A DNA stretch of 64,000 nucleotides from Erythrobacteraceae bacterium CFH 75059 (lineage in GTDB: Bacteria; Pseudomonadota; Alphaproteobacteria; Sphingomonadales; Sphingomonadaceae), in contig SJSR01000002.1 of NCBI GenBank assembly GCA_004331795.1, positions 372,001 to 436,000 on the forward strand, given 5' to 3'. The notes beneath the pieces are model-generated. The model worked only from the letters and a program-made list of their open reading frames with translations, had not been told where the DNA came from and searched no databases. Shown here in pieces: positions 16,213 through 25,402 of the stretch (positions are counted from its first letter, which is position 1; each line of letters begins with the position of its first letter). A program made the position numbers and the translations under genes.

Positions 16213-19200
16213 GTGCCGGACGCACCCCTTACCCCGGACAAGCGGACGATCGAGGTCGATCCCGACCTGATCGACACGCCTGCACGTGCGCCGTTCGTGG
16301 AACTCGGCGTCATGTCGTGCTTCTCGTTCCTTCGCGGCGCCTCGGATGCGGTGGACCTGGTGCTCACCGCTCGGGCGCATGGCTACGATGCCATCGGCAT
16401 CGCCGATGCGAATTCGCTGGCCGGGGTGGTGCGACTCCACACCGAGGCGAAAACACTGAAACTCCGGCCGCTTGTCGGGTGCAGGATCGAAACGGTGGAA
16501 GGTCTGACGCTGCTTGCCTATCCGACCGGGCGAGCGGCCTATGGCCGGCTGTGCAGGCTCGTGTCCGCGGGACGCATGGCGACGCTGGAGGGCGAATGGC
16601 AGGAGAAGGGGGCCTGCCACATCTCGCTGGCCATGCTGGCCGAACATGCCGAAGGTGTGCAGCTCATCCTGCTGCCGCCGGCCGACCTCGACGCGCCGCT
16701 GACGGTCGCGGTGCCGGGCAACGTCGTGCCGATGGCGGGAACCGGCCCGTCATCGCGCACGATCGACGGCACACTGGCGCAGCTTCTGCCGGAGCTCGTC
16801 CGCATCCTGCCGACGATGCGGCATCTGGCGGTGTCGTTCCTCTACCGCGGCGACGATGTGGCCCGGATCAACCGGCTGGATGCGTTGGCGCGGGATCACG
16901 GGCTGTCCATCCTTGCCACCAACGATGTCCATTATCACGCGCCGGAACGGCGGCCGCTGCAGGACGTCATGACGGCCATCCGCCACAAGACCACCGTGGC
17001 TGCGGCCGGACATCTGCTGCACGGGAATGCCGAACGCTACCTGAAGCCGCCGGAAGTCATGCTGCGCCTGTTCGCGCCATGGCCGCATGCGATCGCGGCG
17101 GCGCGGGCGGTGGCCGATGCATGCCGCTTCAGCCTGGACGAGCTGACCTACGAATATCCCGAGGAGATCCTCCCGGCCGGTCTCGATCCGCAGACCCATC
17201 TGGTGCAGGAGACGTGGCGCGGAGCGCAAGGGCGGTTTCCGGACGGCATTCCCGACGCCGTGCGCAGCACCCTTGAACGGGAGCTGGAGCTGATCGGCAG
17301 GCTGGAGCTGGCCCGGTACTTCCTCACCATCAAGGACATCGTTGATTTTGCCCGCAGCCAGGATCCGCCCATCCTGTGCCAGGGGCGGGGCAGCGCGGCC
17401 AATTCGGCGGTGTGCTACTGCCTTGGCATCACCAGCGTCGATCCCTCGCGGCATCAGCTGCTGTTCGACCGCTTCATTTCCGAGGAACGCCGCGAACCCC
17501 CCGACATCGACGTCGATTTCGAGCACGAGCGGCGCGAGGAGGTGATCCAGTACATCTACCGCAAATACGGGCGCCACCGCGCCGGGCTCTGCGCGACGGT
17601 GATCCATTACCGGCCGCGCATGGCGATCCGCGAGGTGGGCAAGGCGATGGGGCTGAGCGAGGATGTGACCAGCGCCTTGGCCGGCATGGTGTGGGGCGGG
17701 TGGGGCACCGAAATCGGTGACCGCCACGCGGCCGAGACGGGCATGGATGTCTCCGATCCGCATCTCAGGCGCGTGCTCGCACTGACGCGCCAGATGATCG
17801 GCATGCCCCGCCATCTGGGTCAGCATGTCGGCGGGTTTGTCCTGACCCAAGGGCCGCTGATCGAAACGGTGCCGATCGGCAACGGCGCCATGCCCGAACG
17901 TTCGTTCATCGAGTGGGACAAGGATGACATCGACGCTCTGGGCATCCTCAAGGTCGACGTGCTGGCGCTGGGGATGCTGACCTGCATCCGCAAGTGCCTC
18001 GACCTGCTGGAGGATCACCATGGCAAGGCGCTGACGCTTGCCACGGTTCCGCGCGAGGACGAAGAGACATACGCCATGCTGCGGCGCGGGGACTCGCTGG
18101 GGGTGTTCCAGGTGGAAAGCCGGGCGCAGATGAACATGCTGCCGCGGCTGCGCCCGCGCGAGTTCTACGACCTGGTGATCCAGGTGGCGATCGTGCGACC
18201 CGGCCCCATCCAGGGAGACATGGTGCATCCCTACCTCAAGCGCCGGCGCGGTGAAGAGCCGGTGGTGATCCCCGCGCCGGGTCCCGGACACGGCCCTCCC
18301 GACGAGTTGTCCAGCATCCTTGCCCGCACGCTGGGCGTTCCCATCTTCCAGGAGCAGGCCATGAAGATCGCGCTCGATGCGGCGCGGTTTTCCTCGGCGG
18401 AAGCCAACCGGCTGCGCAAGGCCATGGCCACCTTTCGCAGCCGCGGCATGGTGGACGAACTGCAGGACATGATGGTCGAGCGCATGGTGGCGCGCGGCTA
18501 CGACCGGGAGTTCTCGCAGCGCTGCTTCAACCAGATCCGGGGGTTCGGCGAGTATGGCTTTCCGGAAAGCCACGCCGCCAGCTTTGCCCATCTGGTCTAT
18601 GTGTCGAGCTGGCTCAAATGCCATTATCCCGCCGCTTTCGCCTGCGCGCTGCTGAATTCGCAGCCCATGGGGTTCTATGCGCCGGCGCAGATCGTCCGCG
18701 ACACGGTGGAGCATGGCGTGCCGGTGCTGCCGGTCGATGTGAACCACAGCAGCTGGGACTGCACCCTTGAGCCCGCAGGGCGGGGCCACACCGCACCGGA
18801 GGGCGATGGGGCCGGTCGGTCTGCCCGGCATCCGGCGCTGCGGCTCGGGCTGCGGCAGATCGATGGACTGCCCGAAGCGGTCGCCGCACGCCTCGTGCAC
18901 GAGCGCGAGGAGCACGGTCCGTTTGCCGACGTGCGCGCGCTGCGCGAGCGGACGGGACTGTCACCCGCGCATATCGAACGGCTGGCCAGCGCCGACGCGT
19001 TCGGCAGCATGGGTCTGTCCCGCCGACAGGCGCTGTGGGATGCGCGCAGCCTCATTGCCGGACCCGACCTGCCGCTGTTCGCCCACGCGGCTGCACGCGA
19101 CGAGGGAGCGGATGCGCGCATTGCCCTGCCGGCCATGCCGCTTTCGGAGGAGGTGGTGGCCGATTACCAGACGACCCGGCTCAGCCTCAAGGCGCATCCG

Positions 19201-19752
19201 GTGGCGTTCCTGCGCGCGTCGCTGGCGGAACGCGGCTTCGTGCGCGCGGCCGACCTGCGCCAGAAGAGGTTTCGCGCCATGGTGCAGGTTGCCGGCGTGG
19301 TGCTGATCCGGCAGCGGCCGGGCAGCGCGAAGGGTGTCTGCTTCATCACGCTGGAAGATGAGACGGGCGTCATCAATCTGGTGGTCTGGCCGGATCTCAA
19401 GGAGAGGCAGCGCCGCGTCGTCATGGGCGCGCGCCTGATGGAAGTGCGGGGCCGGGTCGAATACGACGACGAGGTGATCCATGTCATCGCGCAGCACATG
19501 ACGGACGCCAGTCATCATCTTTACCGCCTGTCCGACGACCTGTTGAACGCGCCGGTCGCGCGGGCCGATCATGTCACCAGCCCGCTGCCGGCCAAGTTCG
19601 GTCCGCGCGATGGCCTGCGCGACGGCAACCCGAATCCTTTTCAGCCGGTCGAGCCTTGGCAGGAACCGCCTGCGGGAAGCAAGGAATGCGGCTGGCACGG
19701 CGGCCATCCGCGGGATGTCCGGATCGTTCCGCAGCCGCGCGATTTTCACTGA
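16213..19752 (+). CDS. dnaE2: Error-prone DNA polymerase DnaE2 (ImuC)
   Basis: C-family DNA polymerase that performs translesion synthesis with ImuA and ImuB. The N-terminal PHP domain starts MSCFSFLRGASD; the palm holds GRGSAANSAVCYCLG and the catalytic PDIDVDF (Asp431, Asp433, Asp435). VFQVESRAQMNMLPRLRP and the C-terminal OB domain (QVAGVVLIRQRPGSAKGVCF) follow. At 1179 residues it is somewhat longer than typical DnaE2 (about 1080-1100), partly because of a glycine-rich insertion near residues 855-875 and N-terminal extra residues. The GTG start at 16213 is 6 bases after udgX. It is separated from imuAB by about 4 kb but shares SOS control. Confidence 0.95.
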   Translation: MPDAPLTPDKRTIEVDPDLIDTPARAPFVELGVMSCFSFLRGASDAVDLVLTARAHGYDAIGIADANSLAGVVRLHTEAKTLKLRPLVGCRIETVEGLTLLAYPTGRAAYGRLCRLVSAGRMATLEGEWQEKGACHISLAMLAEHAEGVQLILLPPADLDAPLTVAVPGNVVPMAGTGPSSRTIDGTLAQLLPELVRILPTMRHLAVSFLYRGDDVARINRLDALARDHGLSILATNDVHYHAPERRPLQDVMTAIRHKTTVAAAGHLLHGNAERYLKPPEVMLRLFAPWPHAIAAARAVADACRFSLDELTYEYPEEILPAGLDPQTHLVQETWRGAQGRFPDGIPDAVRSTLERELELIGRLELARYFLTIKDIVDFARSQDPPILCQGRGSAANSAVCYCLGITSVDPSRHQLLFDRFISEERREPPDIDVDFEHERREEVIQYIYRKYGRHRAGLCATVIHYRPRMAIREVGKAMGLSEDVTSALAGMVWGGWGTEIGDRHAAETGMDVSDPHLRRVLALTRQMIGMPRHLGQHVGGFVLTQGPLIETVPIGNGAMPERSFIEWDKDDIDALGILKVDVLALGMLTCIRKCLDLLEDHHGKALTLATVPREDEETYAMLRRGDSLGVFQVESRAQMNMLPRLRPREFYDLVIQVAIVRPGPIQGDMVHPYLKRRRGEEPVVIPAPGPGHGPPDELSSILARTLGVPIFQEQAMKIALDAARFSSAEANRLRKAMATFRSRGMVDELQDMMVERMVARGYDREFSQRCFNQIRGFGEYGFPESHAASFAHLVYVSSWLKCHYPAAFACALLNSQPMGFYAPAQIVRDTVEHGVPVLPVDVNHSSWDCTLEPAGRGHTAPEGDGAGRSARHPALRLGLRQIDGLPEAVAARLVHEREEHGPFADVRALRERTGLSPAHIERLASADAFGSMGLSRRQALWDARSLIAGPDLPLFAHAAARDEGADARIALPAMPLSEEVVADYQTTRLSLKAHPVAFLRASLAERGFVRAADLRQKRFRAMVQVAGVVLIRQRPGSAKGVCFITLEDETGVINLVVWPDLKERQRRVVMGARLMEVRGRVEYDDEVIHVIAQHMTDASHHLYRLSDDLLNAPVARADHVTSPLPAKFGPRDGLRDGNPNPFQPVEPWQEPPAGSKECGWHGGHPRDVRIVPQPRDFH

Positions 19753-19753
19753 G

Positions 19754-20482
19754 GTGACGACGCCCCTGTTCTCGCGCCGCATCGGACGGTTTCGAGGCGA
19801 TCGCGCGGTGCTGGCGCTCCTCTTCGTCGCTGGACTCTTCCTGTCGGCCAGAGCCTGGCTGTCCGCGCATCCCCAGCACGATCCCCGGGCGCCGCTCGAT
19901 TTGCGCCAGCCCGACGGATGGACCACCGCCGCCAAGTTCGCGCGGATCAAGGAGGACGTCGCCGAGTGCCGCGCCGTTCTCGAGCGGAGCGATGTGGCGC
20001 ATGCCGTGCTGCCTCCTGCGGGCGAGCCGCCCTGCCTGCAGGCCGACCGCGTGCAGCTCGCGCAGGCGAGCCTCGCCCCTACGTCACCGCCCGTCACCTG
20101 TCCGGTCGCCGCTGCCATGACCCGCTGGCGAACCGCCACCGTGGAGCCGGCGGCGGAGGCGCTTCTGGGAAGCGCGCTTGCCCGCATCGAACATGTCGGC
20201 GCGTTCTCCTGCCGCCGGCTGTACGGGCGCGAAGACGGCGCCTTCAGCGAACACGCGACCGGCAACGCCATCGACATCGCCGCGTTCGTGCTGAGCGACG
20301 GAAGGCGGATCAGCGTGCTTCAGGACTGGTACGGCGACGATGAGGAGGCACGCTTCCTGCGCGCGGTGCGCGATGGCGCGTGCCGTGTCTTCGCCACCGT
20401 GCTGTCCCCGGACTACAACGCCGCGCACGCCGATCACTTCCATTTCGACCAGTCCGGGCGCTGGCGACGCGTCTGCCGCTAG
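19754..20482 (+). CDS. Extensin-like C-terminal domain protein
   Basis: 242-residue membrane-anchored or secreted protein. A hydrophobic N-terminal segment (AVLALLFVAGLFLSARAWL) precedes an extensin-like_C domain with SCRRLYGREDGAFSEHATGN, AIDIAAFVLSDGRRI and the C-terminal HADHFHFD, recalling peptidase-like zinc folds with conserved His and Asp. The domain is common in alphaproteobacterial envelope proteins but its reaction is not established. The GTG start at 19754 is one base after the dnaE2 stop; the upstream part of the frame inside dnaE2 is rejected. It may simply read through from the SOS operon. Confidence 0.82.
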   Translation: MTTPLFSRRIGRFRGDRAVLALLFVAGLFLSARAWLSAHPQHDPRAPLDLRQPDGWTTAAKFARIKEDVAECRAVLERSDVAHAVLPPAGEPPCLQADRVQLAQASLAPTSPPVTCPVAAAMTRWRTATVEPAAEALLGSALARIEHVGAFSCRRLYGREDGAFSEHATGNAIDIAAFVLSDGRRISVLQDWYGDDEEARFLRAVRDGACRVFATVLSPDYNAAHADHFHFDQSGRWRRVCR

Positions 20483-20497
20483 CGCACGGCGCCTTGA

Positions 20498-21184
20498 TCA
20501 CGGCTCCAAAGCGTAGCCGGCCGAACGCACCGTGCGGATCGGATCGCGCAGCCCTTCGACCTCGATGGCCTTGCGCAAGCGGCGGATGTGCACGTCCACG
20601 GTGCGCATCTCGATGTCGCTTCCCGTGCCCCAGACCCCGTCGAGCAGCTGCCCGCGGCTGAAGACCCGGGTGGGGTTCTCCATGAAGAACTTGAGCAGCC
20701 GGTATTCCGTCGGCCCGAGCTGAAGCGTCCGGCCGGCGCGCTCCACCCGGTGCGCGACCGGATCCAGCCGGATATCCCCGACCTCCAGCACCTGCCCCGC
20801 CAGAGCGGGACGGATCCTGCGCATCACGGCGGTGACCCGGGCCAGCAGCTCGCGCGGGCTGAAGGGCTTGGTGATGTAATCGTCGGCGCCCGTCTCCAGA
20901 CCGCGGATCCGGTCGTCCTCGCTTTCGCGCGCCGTCAGCATGATGATGGGCGTGTGCGCCGTCTGCTGGTTCCGCCTCAAACGGCGGCAGACCTCGATGC
21001 CGGACGTGCCGTTGATCATCCAGTCCAGGATGATGAGATCCGGGCGCTCCTCGGCGGCGAGGATCAGCGCCTCGTCGCCGTCGGCCGTGGTGCGAACGTC
21101 ATAACCCTCGTTGCGGAAGCGGTACTGGAGCAGCTCCGCCAGCGAGGGATCGTCTTCGACCAGCAGCAGTTTGGCCGCATCCAT
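20498..21184 (-). CDS. phoB: Phosphate regulon response regulator PhoB
   Basis: OmpR-family response regulator activated by PhoR. The receiver domain has acidic pair Asp11-Asp12, phospho-acceptor Asp54 (IILDWMING) and KPFSPRELLARV. The C-terminal winged helix has LGPTEYRLLKFFMENP and RTVDVHIRRLRKAIE. The ATG at 21184 is preceded by AGGGAG and is preferred to the TTG one codon earlier. It is the last gene of the phoR-pst-phoU-phoB run, 54 bases after phoU. Confidence 0.96.
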   Translation of the reverse strand: MDAAKLLLVEDDPSLAELLQYRFRNEGYDVRTTADGDEALILAAEERPDLIILDWMINGTSGIEVCRRLRRNQQTAHTPIIMLTARESEDDRIRGLETGADDYITKPFSPRELLARVTAVMRRIRPALAGQVLEVGDIRLDPVAHRVERAGRTLQLGPTEYRLLKFFMENPTRVFSRGQLLDGVWGTGSDIEMRTVDVHIRRLRKAIEVEGLRDPIRTVRSAGYALEP

Positions 21185-21238
21185 CAACTCGCTCCCTGTC
21201 CAATCCCCTGCGCCCGCGGAGCCGACGCTGCGCGCGCC

Positions 21239-21934
21239 TCATGACGTCGTGGCGCGCTGCCTTTGCCCGTCCTCCGCTTCCGGCGGGTAGGAGCCGGTCG
21301 CGGCGAAATGGACCATCTCGGCGACATTGGTGGCGTGGTCGCCGATCCGCTCGATGTTCCGCGCCACGAACAGCAGCTGTGCCGCGCTCGAAATGGTGGC
21401 CGGATTCTCGACCATGTGGCTGACCAGATTGCGGAAGATGCTGTCGTAGAAGGCATCGACCTTCTCGTCCGAGCGGATCACCTCCAGCGCCAGCTGGGCA
21501 TCGCGCGCCGCGTAGGCCGTGAGGACGTCGTGCACCATTTCGCCGGCGATCTCGCCCATGGTGGGGAGCAGGGTGAGCGGTTCGAACCGGCTGCGGTTCT
21601 CGATCCGGCCCACGCGTTTGGCGATGTTCTTGGCGTAGTCGCCGATGCGCTCCACCACGCCGCCGATCTTGAGCGCCGCGATCACTTCGCGCAGGTCGTC
21701 GGCCATCGGCGCACGCAGGGCGATGATCTGCACCGCGAGCCGGTCCACCTCGACCTCGAGCTGGTCGAGCCGGCGGTCGCGCGCCACCACCCTGTCGCCG
21801 AGCGCCTCGTCGCCACGGATCAGCGCCTCGAGCGCCTCCTGCAAGGCAACCTCCGCCAGCCCGCCCATTTCGGCGATGAGGCCGCGCAGGCGGGTGATGT
21901 CCTCGTCGAAAGCCTTGACGGTGTGTTCTCTCAT
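21239..21934 (-). CDS. phoU: Phosphate signalling protein PhoU
   Basis: Two three-helix PhoU repeats over 231 residues. It links the Pst transporter to PhoR and represses the regulon when phosphate is sufficient. The metal-cluster motifs are visible as ERIGDYAKNIAKRV and ERIGDHATNVAEMV, one in each half. The ATG shares one base with the pstB stop (TGATG), so translation is coupled. The open frame continues far upstream through pstB but is a shadow there. Confidence 0.96.
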   Translation of the reverse strand: MREHTVKAFDEDITRLRGLIAEMGGLAEVALQEALEALIRGDEALGDRVVARDRRLDQLEVEVDRLAVQIIALRAPMADDLREVIAALKIGGVVERIGDYAKNIAKRVGRIENRSRFEPLTLLPTMGEIAGEMVHDVLTAYAARDAQLALEVIRSDEKVDAFYDSIFRNLVSHMVENPATISSAAQLLFVARNIERIGDHATNVAEMVHFAATGSYPPEAEDGQRQRATTS

Positions 21935-22722
21935 CAGCCGTACCGTCCCGTGATGTAGTCCTGCGTGCGCTTTTCGCGCGGATTGGTGAAGATGTCGGTC
22001 GTCGAGCCGTACTCGACCATCCTTCCGAGGTGAAAGAACGCCGTGCGCTGCGAAACGCGGGCGGCCTGCTGCATGGAGTGGGTCACGATGACGATCGCAT
22101 AGCGGTTGGCGAGTTCGGCAATCAGCTCCTCGATCCGGGCCGTGGCGATCGGATCGAGGGCGGAACACGGCTCGTCCATCAGGATCACTTCGGGATCGAC
22201 GGCGATGGCACGGGCGATGCAGAGCCGCTGCTGCTGCCCGCCCGAGAGCGCCGTGCCGGAATCGGTCAGGCGATCCTTGACCTCGTCCCACAGGCCGGCG
22301 CGCTGCAGGGACCGTTCGACGACCGCGTCGAGCTCGTCCTTCTTCTCGGCAAAGCCGTGGATGCGCGGGCCATAGGCCACGTTCTCGTAGATGGATTTGG
22401 GGAACGGGTTCGGTTTCTGGAACACCATCCCCACACGCGCCCGAAGCGCGACCACGTCCATCCTGGAGCGGTAGATGTCCTCCCCGTCCAGCAGGATCTG
22501 CCCCTCGACGCGCGCCGTCGGGATGGTGTCGTTCATCCGGTTGAGCGCGCGCAGGAAGGTCGACTTCCCGCATCCCGACGGGCCGATGAAGGCCGTGACG
22601 AAGGCTGCCGGAATGTCGATCGACACGTTGTCGATCGCCTTGTTGGCACCGTAGTACACGGACACGTCGCGCGCCTGCATCTTGATCGCGCCGCCGGAGG
22701 GTATGGGTGGCTGTGTCACCAT
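21934..22722 (-). CDS. pstB: Phosphate ABC transporter ATP-binding protein
   Basis: ATPase of the high-affinity phosphate importer. Walker [10 protein letters not shown] is at 47-55. The signature [14 protein letters not shown], Walker [15 protein letters not shown] and switch histidine in [10 protein letters not shown] are all intact. [20 protein letters not shown] is characteristic of PstB. Length of 262 residues is normal. It overlaps the pstA end by seven bases. Confidence 0.97.
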   Translation of the reverse strand: MVTQPPIPSGGAIKMQARDVSVYYGANKAIDNVSIDIPAAFVTAFIGPSGCGKSTFLRALNRMNDTIPTARVEGQILLDGEDIYRSRMDVVALRARVGMVFQKPNPFPKSIYENVAYGPRIHGFAEKKDELDAVVERSLQRAGLWDEVKDRLTDSGTALSGGQQQRLCIARAIAVDPEVILMDEPCSALDPIATARIEELIAELANRYAIVIVTHSMQQAARVSQRTAFFHLGRMVEYGSTTDIFTNPREKRTQDYITGRYG

Positions 22723-23999
22723 CGTCGTTCAAACCTGTTGCGAAGATATATGGCCAGGGCGTTCATCGTCAGCAGGAACAGCAGCAGCACGATGATCGCC
22801 GCGCTGGTGCGCTCGACGAATCCCCGGCTGACCTCGTCCGACCACAGGAAGATCTGCACCGGCAGGACCGTGGCCGGCGACGTGAAGCCGTCGGGCGGCG
22901 TGGCGACAAAGGCGCGCATCCCGATCATCAGCAGCGGCGCCGTCTCCCCAAGCGCGCGCGCCATGCCGATGATCGTCCCGGTCAGGATGCCGGGCAGGGC
23001 GAGCGGCAGGACATGGTGGAACACCACCTGCACCGGGCTGGCGCCGAGGGCGAGAGCGCCGTCGCGGATGGACGGAGGCACCGCCTTGATCGCGTTGCGC
23101 CCGGTGATCACGATGACCGGCATCGTCATCAGCGCCAGCGTCAGACCGGCGATGAGCGGCGCGGAGCGGTAGTTCGGAAAGATCGTCAGGAACACCGCCA
23201 GACCCAGCAGACCGAAGATGATCGACGGGACGGCCGCGAGGTTGTTGATGGAGATCTCGATCGCGTCCGTCCAGCGGTTCCGGGGGGCGTACTCCTCCAG
23301 ATACAGGGCCGCGAGCACGCCGATGGGGAAGGCGAGGCTCAGGGTGACGATCATGGTTAGCAACGACCCCTTGAGCGCACCCCAGATGCCGACGTCCTGC
23401 GGCTGGGTGGCGTCCGACCGGGCGAAGAACCCGCCATCGAAGCGCCGCGCCAGAACGCCTTGCGCCTGAAGCGCCTGCGCCTGCCGCTGAAGCTCGGGAT
23501 CGCCGCGCCCTTCGAGTGCCGCGACGAGAGGTGCACTGGCCGGAAGCCACAAGGTCTGCTGCCGCTGGAGCAGGCCCGGATCGGCGGCGATGTGCCGGGC
23601 CACTTCGCGCCACGCATCGGCCGGAACAGGCGAGGGCTGGAGAGGACCGTGCGCCTCCTCGACCGAGCGGGACACAAGTTCGGGCAGTCCCTGCGCCTCG
23701 AGCGAGGCAAGGCCGCTGGCACCGGCGAGCGTCTGCGCATCGCCGGCGATGTCGTCGGCGGCAAAGTTGATCGGCACCGCCAGCTCGACCCGCTGAAACC
23801 CGCGCAGTCCGGTGCTCAGGATGGTGACGAGAAGGATGAGGAGCATCGCCACCGAGACGATCACCGCGCCAAGGCCGAGCGCCTTGAAACGGCGCTCGGC
23901 CGCGTATCGCCGCGCCAGGCGACGCTGATACGCCTCGCCGCGCAGGTCGTGCATGTCGGCAGCCAGCGGCTCCGCTGTCAGGGCGCCTGCATCATTCAT
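22716..23999 (-). CDS. pstA: Phosphate ABC transporter permease PstA
   Basis: Inner-membrane subunit of the phosphate importer, 427 residues. A first membrane segment ([19 protein letters not shown]) is followed by a large extracytoplasmic region at about residues 70-195 typical of alphaproteobacterial PstA (DUF3333 type). The transport domain then follows with [23 protein letters not shown] and the EAA-like loop [20 protein letters not shown]. The ATG at 23999 overlaps the pstC stop by eight bases; a GTG at 24008 is an alternative. Confidence 0.94.
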   Translation of the reverse strand: MNDAGALTAEPLAADMHDLRGEAYQRRLARRYAAERRFKALGLGAVIVSVAMLLILLVTILSTGLRGFQRVELAVPINFAADDIAGDAQTLAGASGLASLEAQGLPELVSRSVEEAHGPLQPSPVPADAWREVARHIAADPGLLQRQQTLWLPASAPLVAALEGRGDPELQRQAQALQAQGVLARRFDGGFFARSDATQPQDVGIWGALKGSLLTMIVTLSLAFPIGVLAALYLEEYAPRNRWTDAIEISINNLAAVPSIIFGLLGLAVFLTIFPNYRSAPLIAGLTLALMTMPVIVITGRNAIKAVPPSIRDGALALGASPVQVVFHHVLPLALPGILTGTIIGMARALGETAPLLMIGMRAFVATPPDGFTSPATVLPVQIFLWSDEVSRGFVERTSAAIIVLLLFLLTMNALAIYLRNRFERRW

Positions 24000-25371
24000 A
24001 GGCTTCACGGAACCTCTTCACGACGCGCAAGGCAATGAAGTTGAGCCCTAGCGTGACCACGAAAAGCACGAAGCCCAGGGCAAAGGCCGCAAGCGTGGCG
24101 GGATGCTCGAAGCTTCCCTCGCCGGTGAGCAGGGCGACGATCTGGAAGGTGACGGTGGTCATCGCCTCCAGCGGATTGGCGGTCAGGTTCGCCGCCGCAC
24201 CGGCTGCCATCACGACGATCATGGTTTCGCCGATGGCGCGGCTGATCGCGAGCATGATGCCGGCCACGATTCCCGGCAGCGCCGCCGGGATCAGCACGCG
24301 CCGGATCGTCTCGGACTTGGTCGCGCCCATGGCAAGGCTGCCGTCCCGCATCGCCGTCGGCACGGCGGCGATGGAATCGTCAGCCATGGAGGACACAAAG
24401 GGGATGATCATCACCCCCATGACAACACCGGCGGCAAGCGCACTCTCGCTCGAGGCGTTGGCGATGCCGGCGGATACGGCGAGGTCGCGGATGGCCGGCG
24501 CGACGGTCAGCGCGGCGAAATAGCCATACACCACCGTCGGCACCCCGGCGAGGATCTCGAGCGCCGGTTTGATCCACGCCCGCAGCCGCGGTGCGGCATA
24601 CTGTGTCAGGTAGATGGCGCTCATCAGGCCAAGCGGGATCGCGACGATCATGGCGATGATCGCCCCGATGTAGAGCGTGCCCCAGAACAGCGGAATTGCG
24701 CCGTACCGGCTCGGATCGATGGCGTCCGGCGGGACCATGGGATCCGGGCCCCACTGGAACCCGAACAGGAAGTCGAGCGGCGATACCGCGCCAAAGAAGC
24801 GCAGCGTCTCGAACAGCAGGCTGGCGATGATGCCGAAGGTCGTCAGGATGGCGACAAGCGAGGCCAGCAGCAGGACGGCCATCACCAGCCGCTCCACCCG
24901 CGTCCGGGCGGCGAAAGTAGGCTTCAGCCGCAGAAACGCGTGCGCTCCGGCGGCAAACGCGATCAGCAGCACGGAGAGCAGGCCGATGGTGTCGTAGCGC
25001 CGGATGGCGGAGCGGAACGGCTCCACGAGCGGCTGCGCGGCGGGGTTGAAGACGGCCGGCGCCTGTCCGGCCGCCACCGCCCGTGCTTCCTGAAGCAGGC
25101 TTTCGCGCTGCAGCCCGAAGGCGGGCAGCCCGCCTGCCGCAGGGTCCGCAAGAACGGCCCGCAATTCGAGGTGAGGGGAGGCAATCTCCCAGGCGACGAT
25201 GAACAGGACGACGGGGATCGTCACCCAGGCGGCGACATACCAGGCATGATAGTTCGGCCGCGCGGCCAGGCGCTGTCCGCCGGACTGCAGGCTCCAGGCG
25301 CGCGCGCGGGCCGCCAGCCACGAGGCCAAGCCGAGCCCCAGCGCCAGGAGCAGCATGAGGGTGAGCGACAT
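23992..25371 (-). CDS. pstC: Phosphate ABC transporter permease PstC
   Basis: Second membrane subunit of the Pst importer, 459 residues, longer than enterobacterial PstC (about 320) because of an N-terminal half with two extra membrane segments and a soluble stretch, as is usual in alphaproteobacteria. The transport core has YLTQYAAPRLRAWIKPALEI, EILAGVPTVVYGYFAALTVA and the EAA-like AVPTAMRDGSLAMGATKSET. It starts 31 bases after pstS. Confidence 0.94.
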   Translation of the reverse strand: MSLTLMLLLALGLGLASWLAARARAWSLQSGGQRLAARPNYHAWYVAAWVTIPVVLFIVAWEIASPHLELRAVLADPAAGGLPAFGLQRESLLQEARAVAAGQAPAVFNPAAQPLVEPFRSAIRRYDTIGLLSVLLIAFAAGAHAFLRLKPTFAARTRVERLVMAVLLLASLVAILTTFGIIASLLFETLRFFGAVSPLDFLFGFQWGPDPMVPPDAIDPSRYGAIPLFWGTLYIGAIIAMIVAIPLGLMSAIYLTQYAAPRLRAWIKPALEILAGVPTVVYGYFAALTVAPAIRDLAVSAGIANASSESALAAGVVMGVMIIPFVSSMADDSIAAVPTAMRDGSLAMGATKSETIRRVLIPAALPGIVAGIMLAISRAIGETMIVVMAAGAAANLTANPLEAMTTVTFQIVALLTGEGSFEHPATLAAFALGFVLFVVTLGLNFIALRVVKRFREAYE

Positions 25372-25402
25372 GGTGAGGTGCGTCGTTCCGCGCCGCGTCG
25401 GC

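Noticed and set aside
14377-16647. 756-residue open frame antisense to the UdgX gene
   Set aside because: Composition is typical of a shadow frame and it covers three well-supported genes on the plus strand.
16750-18915. 721-residue open frame antisense to dnaE2
   Set aside because: No recognisable domain; dnaE2 has all polymerase motifs in the opposite strand.
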